Source: Neorhizobium galegae bv. orientalis str. HAMBI 540 (GTDB lineage: Bacteria > Pseudomonadota > Alphaproteobacteria > Rhizobiales > Rhizobiaceae). From it: 64,000 nucleotides of DNA. Positions within the stretch are counted from its first letter, which is position 1. Every line of letters begins with the position of its first letter. Location: contig NZ_HG938353.1 in the NCBI RefSeq assembly GCF_000731315.1, positions 2,046,001-2,110,000 of the forward strand, given 5' to 3'. Both the position numbers and the translations under genes were made by a program. Shown here piece after piece: positions 45,582 to 54,021 of this stretch. The notes under the pieces are model-generated. The model was given only the letters and a program-made list of their open reading frames with translations, was not told where the DNA came from and did not search any database.

Positions 45582-45721
45582 CAAAACCTCTTTGTTCGTA
45601 TTCGCTCCCAAGCCGCGACCCTGCCGTGCGGCATCGATCTGGCTATTGCCCGTTATAGGGATGGGGAGGCCCGCTTTCAACGCAGGTTCAATAACTTCCC
45701 GTTCAACGGTAACGAAATGTT

Positions 45722-46252
45722 TCAGTTTGTCGCGGCTCGACGGACATAAGTGGCGAAACGGGTCGGATAGCTGTCCTTCTCGCCGGCCGGAACCGCTATC
45801 TCCTCCACCTTATCGAAGAGATCCGGATCGATGGGCGGAAAGAGCGTATCGCCGTCGGAAATCCCGGTTTCGACATGGGTGATGCGCAGCATGTCGGCGA
45901 TCCCGATCGCCTGCGCGTAAATCTCGCCACCGCCCAGCACGAAGATTTCGTCCGAACCGGTTTCCTGCGCCCTGCGGCCGGCAATCTCAATGGCTTCGTC
46001 AAGCGACGCAGCCACATCGACGCCGTCATAATAAAAATCCGGGTTGCGGGTGACGATCACATGCGGCCGACCCGGAAGCGGCCGTCCTCCGAAGGAATCA
46101 AAGGTTCGGCGCCCGACGATGACCGGCTTGCCCAAGGTCAGCGCCTTGAAGCGCTTGAGATCTGTCGAAAGCCTCCAGGGCATGTCACCATCGCGGCCGA
46201 TGACGCCGTCCTGCGAAACCGCGGCGATGATGACGAGGCGAGGCCTGCTCAC
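45722..46252 (-). CDS. folA: Dihydrofolate reductase
   Basis: The 176-residue enzyme reduces dihydrofolate with NADPH. Motifs: [24 protein letters not shown] at the N-terminus with the active-site Asp/Trp loop, [13 protein letters not shown], and [14 protein letters not shown]. It follows thyA with a 4-base overlap, coupling dTMP synthesis to folate recycling. Confidence 0.97.
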   Translation of the reverse strand: MSRPRLVIIAAVSQDGVIGRDGDMPWRLSTDLKRFKALTLGKPVIVGRRTFDSFGGRPLPGRPHVIVTRNPDFYYDGVDVAASLDEAIEIAGRRAQETGSDEIFVLGGGEIYAQAIGIADMLRITHVETGISDGDTLFPPIDPDLFDKVEEIAVPAGEKDSYPTRFATYVRRAATN

Positions 46253-47043
46253 ACCGCCACCGCCGCCTTGATATGCGGATCGGCCTCATACCCTTCGAGC
46301 GCAAAATCCTCGAAGCGGAAGGAGAAAATGTCCTTCACTGCGGGATTGATGCGCATCGTCGGCAGCGCCTTGGGAGTGCGGGTCAGCTGCAGCTTCGCCT
46401 GCTCGAAATGATCCGAATAGATATGCGTATCGCCGAGCGTGTGGACGAAGTCGCCGGGCTTCAGGCCGGTGACCTGCGCCACCATCATCGTTAGCAGCGC
46501 GTAGGAGGCGATGTTGAAGGGCACCCCGAGGAAAACGTCGGCCGAGCGCTGGTAGAGCTGGCAGGAGAGCTTGCCGTCCGCGACATAGAACTGGAACAGG
46601 CAGTGGCAGGCCGGCAGCGCCATGTCGTCGAGCTGGCCGACATTCCAGGCCGATACGATATGCCGGCGCGAATTCGGATTGACCTTGAGGCCCTCGATCA
46701 GCTGCGAGATCTGGTCCACATGGCTGCCGTCGGGGGCGGGCCAGGAGCGCCACTGGTAGCCGTAGACGGGCCCAAGCTCGCCCTTCTCGTCGGCCCATTC
46801 ATCCCAGATCGAAACGCCGTTCTCTTTCAGGTAGGCGATATTGGTGTCGCCCTTCAGGAACCACAGGAGCTCGTGGATGATCGATCTCAGATGCAGCTTC
46901 TTGGTCGTGAGGACCGGAAAACCTTCCGCGAGGTCGAAGCGCATCTGGTGGCCGAACACCGAGCGGGTGCCCTTGCCGGTCCGGTCGCCCCGGTCGGTGC
47001 CGGTTTCCATCACATGCCGGAGAAGATCGAGATATTGTTTCAT
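46249..47043 (-). CDS. thyA: Thymidylate synthase
   Basis: The 264-residue enzyme methylates dUMP using methylenetetrahydrofolate. It shows [19 protein letters not shown], the catalytic Cys in [30 protein letters not shown] and the C-terminal [14 protein letters not shown]. 264 residues is the usual length of the class without the insert. Confidence 0.98.
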   Translation of the reverse strand: MKQYLDLLRHVMETGTDRGDRTGKGTRSVFGHQMRFDLAEGFPVLTTKKLHLRSIIHELLWFLKGDTNIAYLKENGVSIWDEWADEKGELGPVYGYQWRSWPAPDGSHVDQISQLIEGLKVNPNSRRHIVSAWNVGQLDDMALPACHCLFQFYVADGKLSCQLYQRSADVFLGVPFNIASYALLTMMVAQVTGLKPGDFVHTLGDTHIYSDHFEQAKLQLTRTPKALPTMRINPAVKDIFSFRFEDFALEGYEADPHIKAAVAV

Positions 47044-47143
47044 GGGGTCAGGCCGCCGATTCCATCGTCATGGAATCATATAGTAGCACAGCTCGGCACG
47101 ACCAATCTCGTTTGACGGCTTTCCCCTGTTTTAGCGATGCGGA

Positions 47144-48037
47144 TCAGTCGGAGACGTAATTCCGCCAGTTGTGATTTTCGGCAAAACCCAACACCTCCCG
47201 GATCTTGCGGTTGCTGATCGGCGCCTCGAATTCGCCGATCTCGCCGGTGATCGGCGTTCCGGGCGCCCAACGCTCAAGGAAGGATCTGGTCGGCTCGCGC
47301 GCCGTGATCGTGTCGTTGACCGCATTGAAGACCTGGAAGCCCAGCCCGTCCTTTTCAACGCACAGATGCACGATCTGGCCGAGATCGCGGGCATCGATAT
47401 AGCTCCAGGCATTGCGCTTGCGCGACGGCGGGTCCGCCAGGAAGCCGGGGAAGCGGCTGTAGTCCTCCGGCGAGATCACGTTGCCGATCCGCAGCGCATA
47501 GATATCTGCGCCGAAACGCATGGCGAAGGCCCGCGCCGTCTTCTCGTTGACGACCTTGGAGAGACCGTAGCTGTCCATGGGATCGACATCGTAATCCTCG
47601 GTGAGTGGAAACGAATGATAGTTCTTGTCGCCTTCGGCGAAGCAGACGCCATAGGTCGTCTCGCTGGATGCAATGATCACCTTGGAGATGCCAAGCTTCA
47701 TCGCCGCTTCGATGACATTGTAGGTGGAGATCGTGTTGGCCGAAAACGTCGCGTTGTCGGGCCGCATCAGGATGCGCGGCACGGCGGCGAAATGCACCAC
47801 CGCATCGACGGGCGCCGGCCCCTTGCCGCTTTCCAGCCCCTTGAATCCGAAATGCATGGAAAGCGCATTGAAAGTCTCGCCGCCGTCCCTGAGATCGGTA
47901 ATGAGAGTGTTGACGCCGGGGCAATCGAGCGGCACCAGGTCGAGGTTGAACACCTCATGCCCTTGCCCAAGAAGATACGGCACGACATGCCGTCCGGCCT
48001 TGCCGCTGCCGCCGGTGAATACGATCCGCTTGCCCAT
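47144..48037 (-). CDS. NAD-dependent epimerase/dehydratase (extended SDR)
   Basis: The 297-residue protein has the Rossmann motif FTGGSGKAGRHVVPYLL at the N-terminus, Asp in LDLVP, and the catalytic pair in SYGLSKVV (YxxxK). HFAAVPRILM follows the usual HxAA pattern. It resembles uronate dehydrogenase or nucleotide-sugar epimerases; the substrate cannot be fixed from sequence. It stands alone at the boundary of the copper region. Confidence 0.88.
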   Translation of the reverse strand: MGKRIVFTGGSGKAGRHVVPYLLGQGHEVFNLDLVPLDCPGVNTLITDLRDGGETFNALSMHFGFKGLESGKGPAPVDAVVHFAAVPRILMRPDNATFSANTISTYNVIEAAMKLGISKVIIASSETTYGVCFAEGDKNYHSFPLTEDYDVDPMDSYGLSKVVNEKTARAFAMRFGADIYALRIGNVISPEDYSRFPGFLADPPSRKRNAWSYIDARDLGQIVHLCVEKDGLGFQVFNAVNDTITAREPTRSFLERWAPGTPITGEIGEFEAPISNRKIREVLGFAENHNWRNYVSD

Positions 48038-48221
48038 GACCGCGCCTCCTCAAATCCCATCCGGGCCCTGTCGCGACTGTCGATATCGTCCGCCTGCCTT
48101 TTGCGAGCCCGGTATCGCCAGCCGAAAACGACCTGTCTGGGTCGATGATGAAGCATGGCACCGCCAGCCCGTCAACGTCGATCACGCAAAAGCAGAACGC
48201 CTGAAATACGCCTGGAAGCGT

Positions 48222-48252
48222 TTGACCTTCCAACGCTGGAAACTTGTAGCGT
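48222..48252 (+). promoter_or_regulatory. CueR/HmrR-like MerR-family promoter
   Basis: TTGACC (48222-48227), a 19-base spacer and TAGCGT (48247-48252) enclose a dyad TTCCA-acgc-TGGAA. The -35 and the first operator arm match the form of copper-responsive CueR/HmrR promoters (TTGACCTTCC..GCTGGAA), and the 19-base spacing is the MerR-family hallmark. No merR-type gene is next to it, so the regulator would act from elsewhere. Confidence 0.65.
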
Positions 48253-48289
48253 CCGCTCCATCTCGTGACTTCGCGATGTGGAGGAAGCC

Positions 48290-50191
48290 ATGTTCATCCA
48301 GCCAATCGATTACCTTCTCTTCGTCTGGTTCATCCTGGCTGGCCTCAGCACTCTGTACGTTGCCTGGGACCAGTTCAGGAACAATCCCGAACCGGCGGTG
48401 ATGAAATGGGGCTTCATCCTCGTCACGCTCTACCTCGGGCCGATCGGCCTGCTTCTCTACATCCTGGCGGACAAGGAACCTGTGCCCGGAACGCATGAGG
48501 AGTTCATCAAGCCGCTGTGGAAGCAGGGGATCGGCTCCACCATCCACTGCGTTGCCGGCGACGCCACGGGCATCATCATCGCCGCCGCGATCACTGCTCT
48601 TCTCGGCCTGCCGATGTGGATCGACATCATCATCGAATACATTGCCGGTTTCACGCTCGGCCTGTTCATCTTCCAGGCTCTGTTCATGAAGAACATGATG
48701 GGCGGCTCCTATTGGCAGAATGTCCGAAATTCGTTCATGCCGGAATTCATCAGCATGAATGCGATGATGGCCGGGATGGCTCCGGTCATGGCGATCCTGA
48801 TGATGGGCCGCGACATGAGGGCCATGTGGCCGGGAGAAATGCTCTTCTGGGGCGTAATGGCCCTGGGCATCGGGGTAGGTTTTGCGATCGCCTACCCGTT
48901 CAATGTCTGGCTGGTCGCCAAGGGACTGAAGCACGGGCTGATGACGGAGAGAGGCCAAATGGCCGGCGACATGCATGGGCCGCACCGGCAGGAGGGCGCA
49001 CATGCCCACGAAGACGAGCACCGACAAGAGGAAGCCAGCAGCCATCAGCATCACGGGTCGGGGCAAGATCACCCAAACCGTGCATTCGCCCCTACCCGCG
49101 TCCAGATCGCTGCGATGGCCAGTTTCACGTCGATCATGCTGGTCGCCGGCTTCGCCTATCCGTTCACCAGGGTGAACATGCATCTGAGCGCCCACGATGT
49201 CGGGAGTGCGATCATGGCCCCGGGGATGATCATGGCGTTCGATACGCCCGGCGACGCGATGCGCGACATGGCGGCTGTCGATCCGCGTCTCACGAGTTTT
49301 CAGGCGCGGGAGACGGCGATTGGCGGCGAAGTCCTTCAGCCGCGCATCGAGGGCGACGTCAAGGTCTTCGACCTGACTGCCTCGGTGATCCGATGGTCGA
49401 TATTGCCTGGCGAAACGGTGGAGGCTTATGCCTACAACAATCAGGTTCCGGGCCCGACCTTGCGGGTCGCGGAAGGCGACAAGGTCCGGATCAACGTCAC
49501 CAACCGGCTGCCGGAAAGCACGACCGTCCATTGGCACGGCCTGATCCTGCCAAACGAAATGGACGGGCCGGCCCAGATCACCCAGAAGCCGATAGAACCG
49601 GGGCAGACCTTCACCTACGAGTACACGGTCGGGCAGTCCGGCACATATTTCTACCACACGCACGACCATGTAGATCGGCAGCAGTCCCTTGGCCTCTACG
49701 GAGCACTGATCATCGATCCCAAGGATGCGGCCAATGAAATTCCTGCCGATCTCGAATATACGATGCAACTTCAGGAATGGGTGAAGCGGGAGTGGCTCAC
49801 ATATCCCGCCATGCCGATGGAAGGCGCCCTGCCCAACTTCTTTACGATCAACGGGAAATCTTATCCCGCAACCGACACGATCAGGATGAAGGTCGGGCAG
49901 AAATTGAAGGTGCGCTTCGTCGGTTCACACACGACGGCCATCCATCCGATGCACATTCACGGAGGCCCGTTCGAGGTCGCTGCGCGTGACGGCGAGACGC
50001 TACCGCCGCCAGCCCGTTATCTGGCTGATACGGTCAACGTTGCTCCCGGACAACGGTATGATGTCATATGGACCGCCCAGCGGCGGGGCAAATGGCTCGT
50101 CCACTGCCATATCCCCCACCACACGACCAACAACAATGTCGAGGTCGATGGCGGTGGCGGCTTGATGCTGGTGATCGATGTGCAACCGTGA
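48290..50191 (+). CDS. DUF4396 membrane domain fused to multicopper oxidase
   Basis: The 633-residue protein has a membrane part (residues 1-205, about six segments) with the DUF4396 features HCVAGDATGII and SMNAMMAGMAPVMAILM. Residues about 225-265 form a His-rich linker (HGPHRQEGAHAHEDEH). Another membrane segment follows at about 275, and a multicopper oxidase domain begins near 335. Copper motifs are HWHGL, YHTHDHVD, HPMHIHGGP and HCHIPHHTTNNN. The axial position of the T1 copper (Met in the second oxidase of this locus) is Asn here. The ATG at 48290 has GGAGG 5 nt upstream; a GTG at 48278 is less likely. Probable periplasmic copper(I) oxidase anchored to the inner membrane. Confidence 0.87.
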   Translation: MFIQPIDYLLFVWFILAGLSTLYVAWDQFRNNPEPAVMKWGFILVTLYLGPIGLLLYILADKEPVPGTHEEFIKPLWKQGIGSTIHCVAGDATGIIIAAAITALLGLPMWIDIIIEYIAGFTLGLFIFQALFMKNMMGGSYWQNVRNSFMPEFISMNAMMAGMAPVMAILMMGRDMRAMWPGEMLFWGVMALGIGVGFAIAYPFNVWLVAKGLKHGLMTERGQMAGDMHGPHRQEGAHAHEDEHRQEEASSHQHHGSGQDHPNRAFAPTRVQIAAMASFTSIMLVAGFAYPFTRVNMHLSAHDVGSAIMAPGMIMAFDTPGDAMRDMAAVDPRLTSFQARETAIGGEVLQPRIEGDVKVFDLTASVIRWSILPGETVEAYAYNNQVPGPTLRVAEGDKVRINVTNRLPESTTVHWHGLILPNEMDGPAQITQKPIEPGQTFTYEYTVGQSGTYFYHTHDHVDRQQSLGLYGALIIDPKDAANEIPADLEYTMQLQEWVKREWLTYPAMPMEGALPNFFTINGKSYPATDTIRMKVGQKLKVRFVGSHTTAIHPMHIHGGPFEVAARDGETLPPPARYLADTVNVAPGQRYDVIWTAQRRGKWLVHCHIPHHTTNNNVEVDGGGGLMLVIDVQP

Positions 50192-50262
50192 TTGTTTCAG
50201 GTCGACTTCGCCCACGCTGATCGCGCCCATATCAGCGGGATCATGCCGCACGCGGAGCAGCC

Positions 50263-51612
50263 TCAGATGCTGCGAAACAGGATAACCACGGACAGTCCCG
50301 GCGCATTGTCCAGCAACTCGACCTTCGCACCATGAAGCTCTGCAATCGCTTTTACGAGGCTGAGGCCAAGACCTGATCCGACAGTGGTTCTGCTTTTTTC
50401 CAGCCGATAGAAGCGATCGAAGACCCGCTCCCGCTCTTCCGCAGGAATGCCTGGGCCGTCATCGGATACGCTCAGGCAGATCGCGCCACCGCGATGCGTC
50501 AAGCCCAATGTGATGGTGGACCCGGACGGGGTATGACGGAGCGCGTTGGCGAGCAGATTGGCCAACATCTGCCTTATCAAATCTGGATCGGCGCGAACCT
50601 GACATTCCTCTCCCGCTTCCTGTATACGAAGCTCGTAGCTGGCCTCCGCGGCGATCACGTCGTAAATGTCGTAGATGTCGCGGACCAGCGCCGTGAGATC
50701 GATTGCCTTGAAATGGGCAGTCCTGTTGCGGGCCTCAATCTGAGCAATCCTCAGGAGTGCGTCGAACGTGTTCGCTATCGCAGTCAGTTCAGCGAGAGCG
50801 GCTTCTACCGCATTTTTGGCCTCTTCCATTGTTTCTGCTTGCAGGGCATCGTCCAGAATGAGGAACGTGCGACCGATGGGCGTCTTCAGGTCATGAGCAA
50901 CGTCCGTTGTTACTTGGTGCAAGGTGGCGACGCTCGCCTCCAGACGCTCCAGCGCAACGTTGACCTCCGACGATAGCATGTCGATCTCCTCCATCCTCGA
51001 CGAGACCGGCAGTCGCCTCGCAAGCTCGCCGCGTCCGATGGCATGAGCGGTTTGAGACAGCTCCGAGATCCGCCGACGAGTGCGATATCTGAGGACGACG
51101 GCTCCGCCCAGTCCGACTGCAAATACGATTGCGGTCGCCCACCCGAAGCTGATCAGCACGATCCGAGCCAGTTCATCGGTGTCGCCGTAGCTGATGCCGA
51201 CCGTCAGGTCGTTCCCGTCGAGCTGGCCCCTGAACAGCTTGTAGTTGGCATCGCTTTGATGCTGATCTTTCGGCCTCAGGGTGGAGAAGCCTTTTGCAAC
51301 GCCTTTCAGTTCAGCGTTTCCGGCAATCAGCGCTCCGGGTGAATTCCGGAGCGTGTAGATCGTCTCTTCGCCTCGGATCGCCGGACCATGGCTGTTGATC
51401 ATGCTGACTGCGCCTGGGAGACCGCGAGCCTCGTAGGCTGACCCGATTTCCCTGTATCGCTCCATAACGTTTGCGTTGAGCCGGTCGTCGAGAAAATTCA
51501 GCACCATCTGGTAGGCGATGACGTTGGCTGCCAGGTAGGAGACGACAAACAGCGATATGTAGAGGAAGGCAAGCCGGACAGCCGTGCTCTTGAAGAAGCT
51601 ACCGCCGCGCAT
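50263..51612 (-). CDS. Sensor histidine kinase, probably metal-responsive
   Basis: The 449-residue protein has two membrane segments (about 9-32 and 157-178) around a periplasmic sensor of about 125 residues, a HAMP domain, the H-box VAHDLKTPIGRTFLIL, and N/G boxes ANLLANALRHTPSG and DDGPGIP with GSGLGLSLVKAI. This is the CusS/CopS-like OmpR-partner type. It overlaps the response regulator gene by 14 bases. Its place between copper genes suggests copper sensing. Confidence 0.94.
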   Translation of the reverse strand: MRGGSFFKSTAVRLAFLYISLFVVSYLAANVIAYQMVLNFLDDRLNANVMERYREIGSAYEARGLPGAVSMINSHGPAIRGEETIYTLRNSPGALIAGNAELKGVAKGFSTLRPKDQHQSDANYKLFRGQLDGNDLTVGISYGDTDELARIVLISFGWATAIVFAVGLGGAVVLRYRTRRRISELSQTAHAIGRGELARRLPVSSRMEEIDMLSSEVNVALERLEASVATLHQVTTDVAHDLKTPIGRTFLILDDALQAETMEEAKNAVEAALAELTAIANTFDALLRIAQIEARNRTAHFKAIDLTALVRDIYDIYDVIAAEASYELRIQEAGEECQVRADPDLIRQMLANLLANALRHTPSGSTITLGLTHRGGAICLSVSDDGPGIPAEERERVFDRFYRLEKSRTTVGSGLGLSLVKAIAELHGAKVELLDNAPGLSVVILFRSI

Positions 51613-52276
51613 GCAGGCTATAGCCGGTGTTGCGCACGGTGTGCAGGAGCGGGAAATCGAACGGTTTATCGATCTTCGACCGCAACCGGCTGATATGAGT
51701 TTCGACCACGGAGCTCTGCGGATCGAAATTGAAGTTCCAGATCCTCTCCAGAAGCATCGTTTTGGTAAGCACCCTTCCCTCGTTTCGCATCAGAAGCTCC
51801 AGCAGCGTGAATTCTCTCGGCAGCAGTTCAAGAAGCACCCCAGCCCGTTCGGCAGTTCGCTTGACCAGATCGAGTTCAAGATCACCGACGCGCAACTTCG
51901 TCTTCTCCGCAGCCATTGGCGGACGCCTGAGCAACGCGTTGATCCTCGCCGTCAGCTCCGAAAAGGCGAAAGGTTTTACGAGATAATCATCGCCCCCGGC
52001 TTCGAGACCCTCAACGCGGTCATCGACACCGCTCATGGCCGTGAGGAAAAGAACCGGGGTTCGGACGGAGGCTGCGCGAAGGCTCTTTACGAGCGTCAGT
52101 CCGTCTAGAGCTGGAACCATCCGGTCTACGACCATCACGTCGTAGGAAGCATCGAGTCCGGCCGTCAACCCATCCCTGCCATCGACAACCCAATCCACGA
52201 CATGTCCAGCCGACGTAAAACCTTTGACGATATAGCTGGCCGTCTTCTCGTCATCTTCTATGAGGAGGATTTTCAT
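51599..52276 (-). CDS. OmpR-family response regulator, CopR/CusR-like
   Basis: The 225-residue protein has a receiver domain with acidic pocket EDD at 7-9 and phospho-acceptor Asp in DVMVVDRMVPALDG, then a winged helix (LLPREFTLLELLMRNEGRVLTKTMLLERIW, VETHISRLRSKID). It is divergent from the small-protein genes that follow. A perfect palindrome, TTACAAATTTGTAA, lies between, a likely binding site. Confidence 0.95.
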   Translation of the reverse strand: MKILLIEDDEKTASYIVKGFTSAGHVVDWVVDGRDGLTAGLDASYDVMVVDRMVPALDGLTLVKSLRAASVRTPVLFLTAMSGVDDRVEGLEAGGDDYLVKPFAFSELTARINALLRRPPMAAEKTKLRVGDLELDLVKRTAERAGVLLELLPREFTLLELLMRNEGRVLTKTMLLERIWNFNFDPQSSVVETHISRLRSKIDKPFDFPLLHTVRNTGYSLHARR

Positions 52277-52410
52277 GGGGCTTCCGGTTTGTAGAGCGGT
52301 ATTTTAGTCAGGCGCTCTGCGATGCTCCAAGCGGCACAATTCAGGTTTTGTTGCGGCAGGATCTCAGCCCCGCCTAACCCGTGACAGCCGCGGCGGCAAG
52401 CTGTTCCACC

Positions 52411-52424
52411 TTACAAATTTGTAA
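52411..52424. promoter_or_regulatory. Perfect palindrome TTACAAATTTGTAA, probable response-regulator box
   Basis: The 14-bp palindrome is in the divergent promoter region between the response regulator and the secreted-protein genes. Its TTACA...TGTAA form resembles CopR/CusR-type cop boxes. It could control both directions. Confidence 0.65.
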
Positions 52425-52501
52425 ACTTGGCGAAAGGCGGTCGACAAAGCCGCGATGTAACGTCCTCACGCTGCACCACGCAGTCGAACGAGGAAAAGAT
52501 C

Positions 52502-52774
52502 ATGAATTCCAAGCTCCTAATCCTATCGGTTGCTTTCGCAGCCATTGCAGTCCCCGCTCTGGCAAACGGCCCGTTGGCCTCCGGAGCGTCTCATGTGGAT
52601 GCTATTGTTCAGGGCCACGGCAAACCCGGAGAAACCGCTGTTGCCAAGTCAAATAGCAACGTCACTTTCCGCGTCCTCGACAATGGCATCGTTGAGCGCA
52701 CCAACAAGCGGTTCGGGATCGTTTCCGTAACCAATCCGCTTGCTGAACTGCATAAATCCCGCGACAACCGCTGA
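52502..52774 (+). CDS. Small secreted protein of the copper locus
   Basis: The 90-residue protein has a signal peptide (MNSKLLILSVAFAAIAVPALA), leaving about 69 residues. The mature part has no Cys or Met and one or two His. AGGAAAA precedes the ATG at 52502. I do not recognise a family. It is the first gene downstream of the palindrome and probably copper-induced. Confidence 0.8.
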   Translation: MNSKLLILSVAFAAIAVPALANGPLASGASHVDAIVQGHGKPGETAVAKSNSNVTFRVLDNGIVERTNKRFGIVSVTNPLAELHKSRDNR

Positions 52775-52916
52775 CCTCTGGCACCGTCCAATTCGGCGCA
52801 GACGGGTTTTCAACTGCCGCCGATCGGCCATTCCCTGCTCAACATTCAAGACATCGGCAACTCGTCGACCGTGGTCGCTAACTCCAGTGGTCGGCAATTC
52901 TGAAGGAATATCCACA

Positions 52917-53165
52917 ATGATGAAAGCAGCTTCCGCTGCCGCGCTTTTGGCCGCAATTTTCCTGAGCGCCGCCGCCCTGGCCCAGGAAGGTAATTACTAC
53001 GAAGGGGCTGACCGCAACCCTCCGCTGGAAGCATCAGCAGCCCGGGACGCCAGCTACGGATATACCGGATCGATCAACAATCCGGCGCTTCGTAACGGTT
53101 GGGACACGAGCCCGAAGACAACCAACAGCGGCGACTACTACGGGGGTTCGGACCGGCCCAATTAA
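52917..53165 (+). CDS. Small secreted protein with repeated YYxG(A/S)DR motif
   Basis: The 82-residue protein has a signal peptide ending near AALAQ (residue 23). The mature 60 residues begin GNYYEGADRNPP and end GDYYGGSDRPN, so the same G-(N/D)-YY-x-G-(A/S)-DR unit occurs at both ends around a Gly/Asn/Ser-rich middle. No metal-binding Cys, His or Met clusters are visible. Function unknown; position suggests a role in envelope copper response. Confidence 0.8.
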   Translation: MMKAASAAALLAAIFLSAAALAQEGNYYEGADRNPPLEASAARDASYGYTGSINNPALRNGWDTSPKTTNSGDYYGGSDRPN

Positions 53166-53327
53166 AGCCACTGCAATCGGTGCCCGCTGGACCTCACATA
53201 CAGCGGGTCGCCCTTCCTGCCTTCATTGCGTTGTTGCAATGCCACACGAACGACATGAAACAGTGGTTGGAAAAGGCGTCGATTGACAAGCTCGAAGGCA
53301 CTGGCAATCCTCATAGGCATGAGTGGG

Positions 53328-53714
53328 ATGTATCGAATCACATCTAAAGCGATGGCACTGATATTCAGGCTGGTGATGATCACGTCACTGGCCGGGTACA
53401 GCTTTTCTGCTGTCAACGCCGCGATGCATCCTGAAAGCCCCGCCCAGATCTCGCAGATCCAGGATGATCATTCCTCTCGCCATGGCGACGACGCCGTTGC
53501 GATGGCGGATGCAGATCATCATGGCGACCAGCACGACCACGGCAGCCCGGAGAAGTCCAAGAACTCCTGCTGTAAGGATTATTGCGGTGTTGCGGCCATC
53601 ACATGCTCCGGCTCCTCGTTAAGCCATCCGCGCGTGGTTTCCATTCGCGAGTTTATTGACGACACGGACACTGTCGGGCAAAGGCCAAGCCTTCATCGTC
53701 CACCCAATATCTGA
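53328..53714 (+). CDS. Small His/Asp-rich protein with CCKDYC motif
   Basis: After a hydrophobic N-terminus (ALIFRLVMITSLAGYSF), a stretch rich in His, Asp and Glu (DDHSSRHGDD, DADHHGDQHDHG) leads to KNSCCKDYCGVAAITC. These are plausible metal ligands in the periplasm. The start is uncertain: TTG 53283, ATG 53319 and ATG 53328 are in frame, and none has a good ribosome site; I chose 53328 since it begins the signal-like segment. I do not assign a family. Confidence 0.65.
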   Translation: MYRITSKAMALIFRLVMITSLAGYSFSAVNAAMHPESPAQISQIQDDHSSRHGDDAVAMADADHHGDQHDHGSPEKSKNSCCKDYCGVAAITCSGSSLSHPRVVSIREFIDDTDTVGQRPSLHRPPNI

Positions 53715-53802
53715 GAACTAGCACCCGCACCGCGGGTCTTGCTGTGCCTGTGCGCAAGTCGGCGCATCGGCGCAATTGCGATCTTATTCTCGGATTTTCA
53801 CC

Positions 53803-54021
53803 ATGAAACGTTTGTTCCTGGTGGTTGCCTTGCCGCTGTTTGCCAGCGGATGTGCATCCACATTGCCTGAAGTCGTTGCTTCAACAGACTACGCCGACAA
53901 TCCATCCGCCGTCAGGCCAGTCCGCTATCAAAGCTCGATTGGCAGCTACACCCATCGCATGCCCGTCGACCCGAAGCCCTGGCGCGGTCTCAACGACGCC
54001 CAGGCGCCGAAAAAAGGATGA
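53803..54021 (+). CDS. Small lipoprotein
   Basis: The 72-residue protein begins MKRLFLVVALPLFASGCAST with a lipobox (ASGC), so it should be lipid-anchored. The remaining 55 residues have no motif I know. Its stop overlaps the start of the TolC-like gene by four bases (ATGA), so both are made together; it may be a small partner of that protein. Confidence 0.82.
   Translation: MKRLFLVVALPLFASGCASTLPEVVASTDYADNPSAVRPVRYQSSIGSYTHRMPVDPKPWRGLNDAQAPKKG

Noticed and set aside
48182..49768. 528-codon open frame on the minus strand
   Set aside because: Antisense to the DUF4396-oxidase fusion, which carries the copper motifs.
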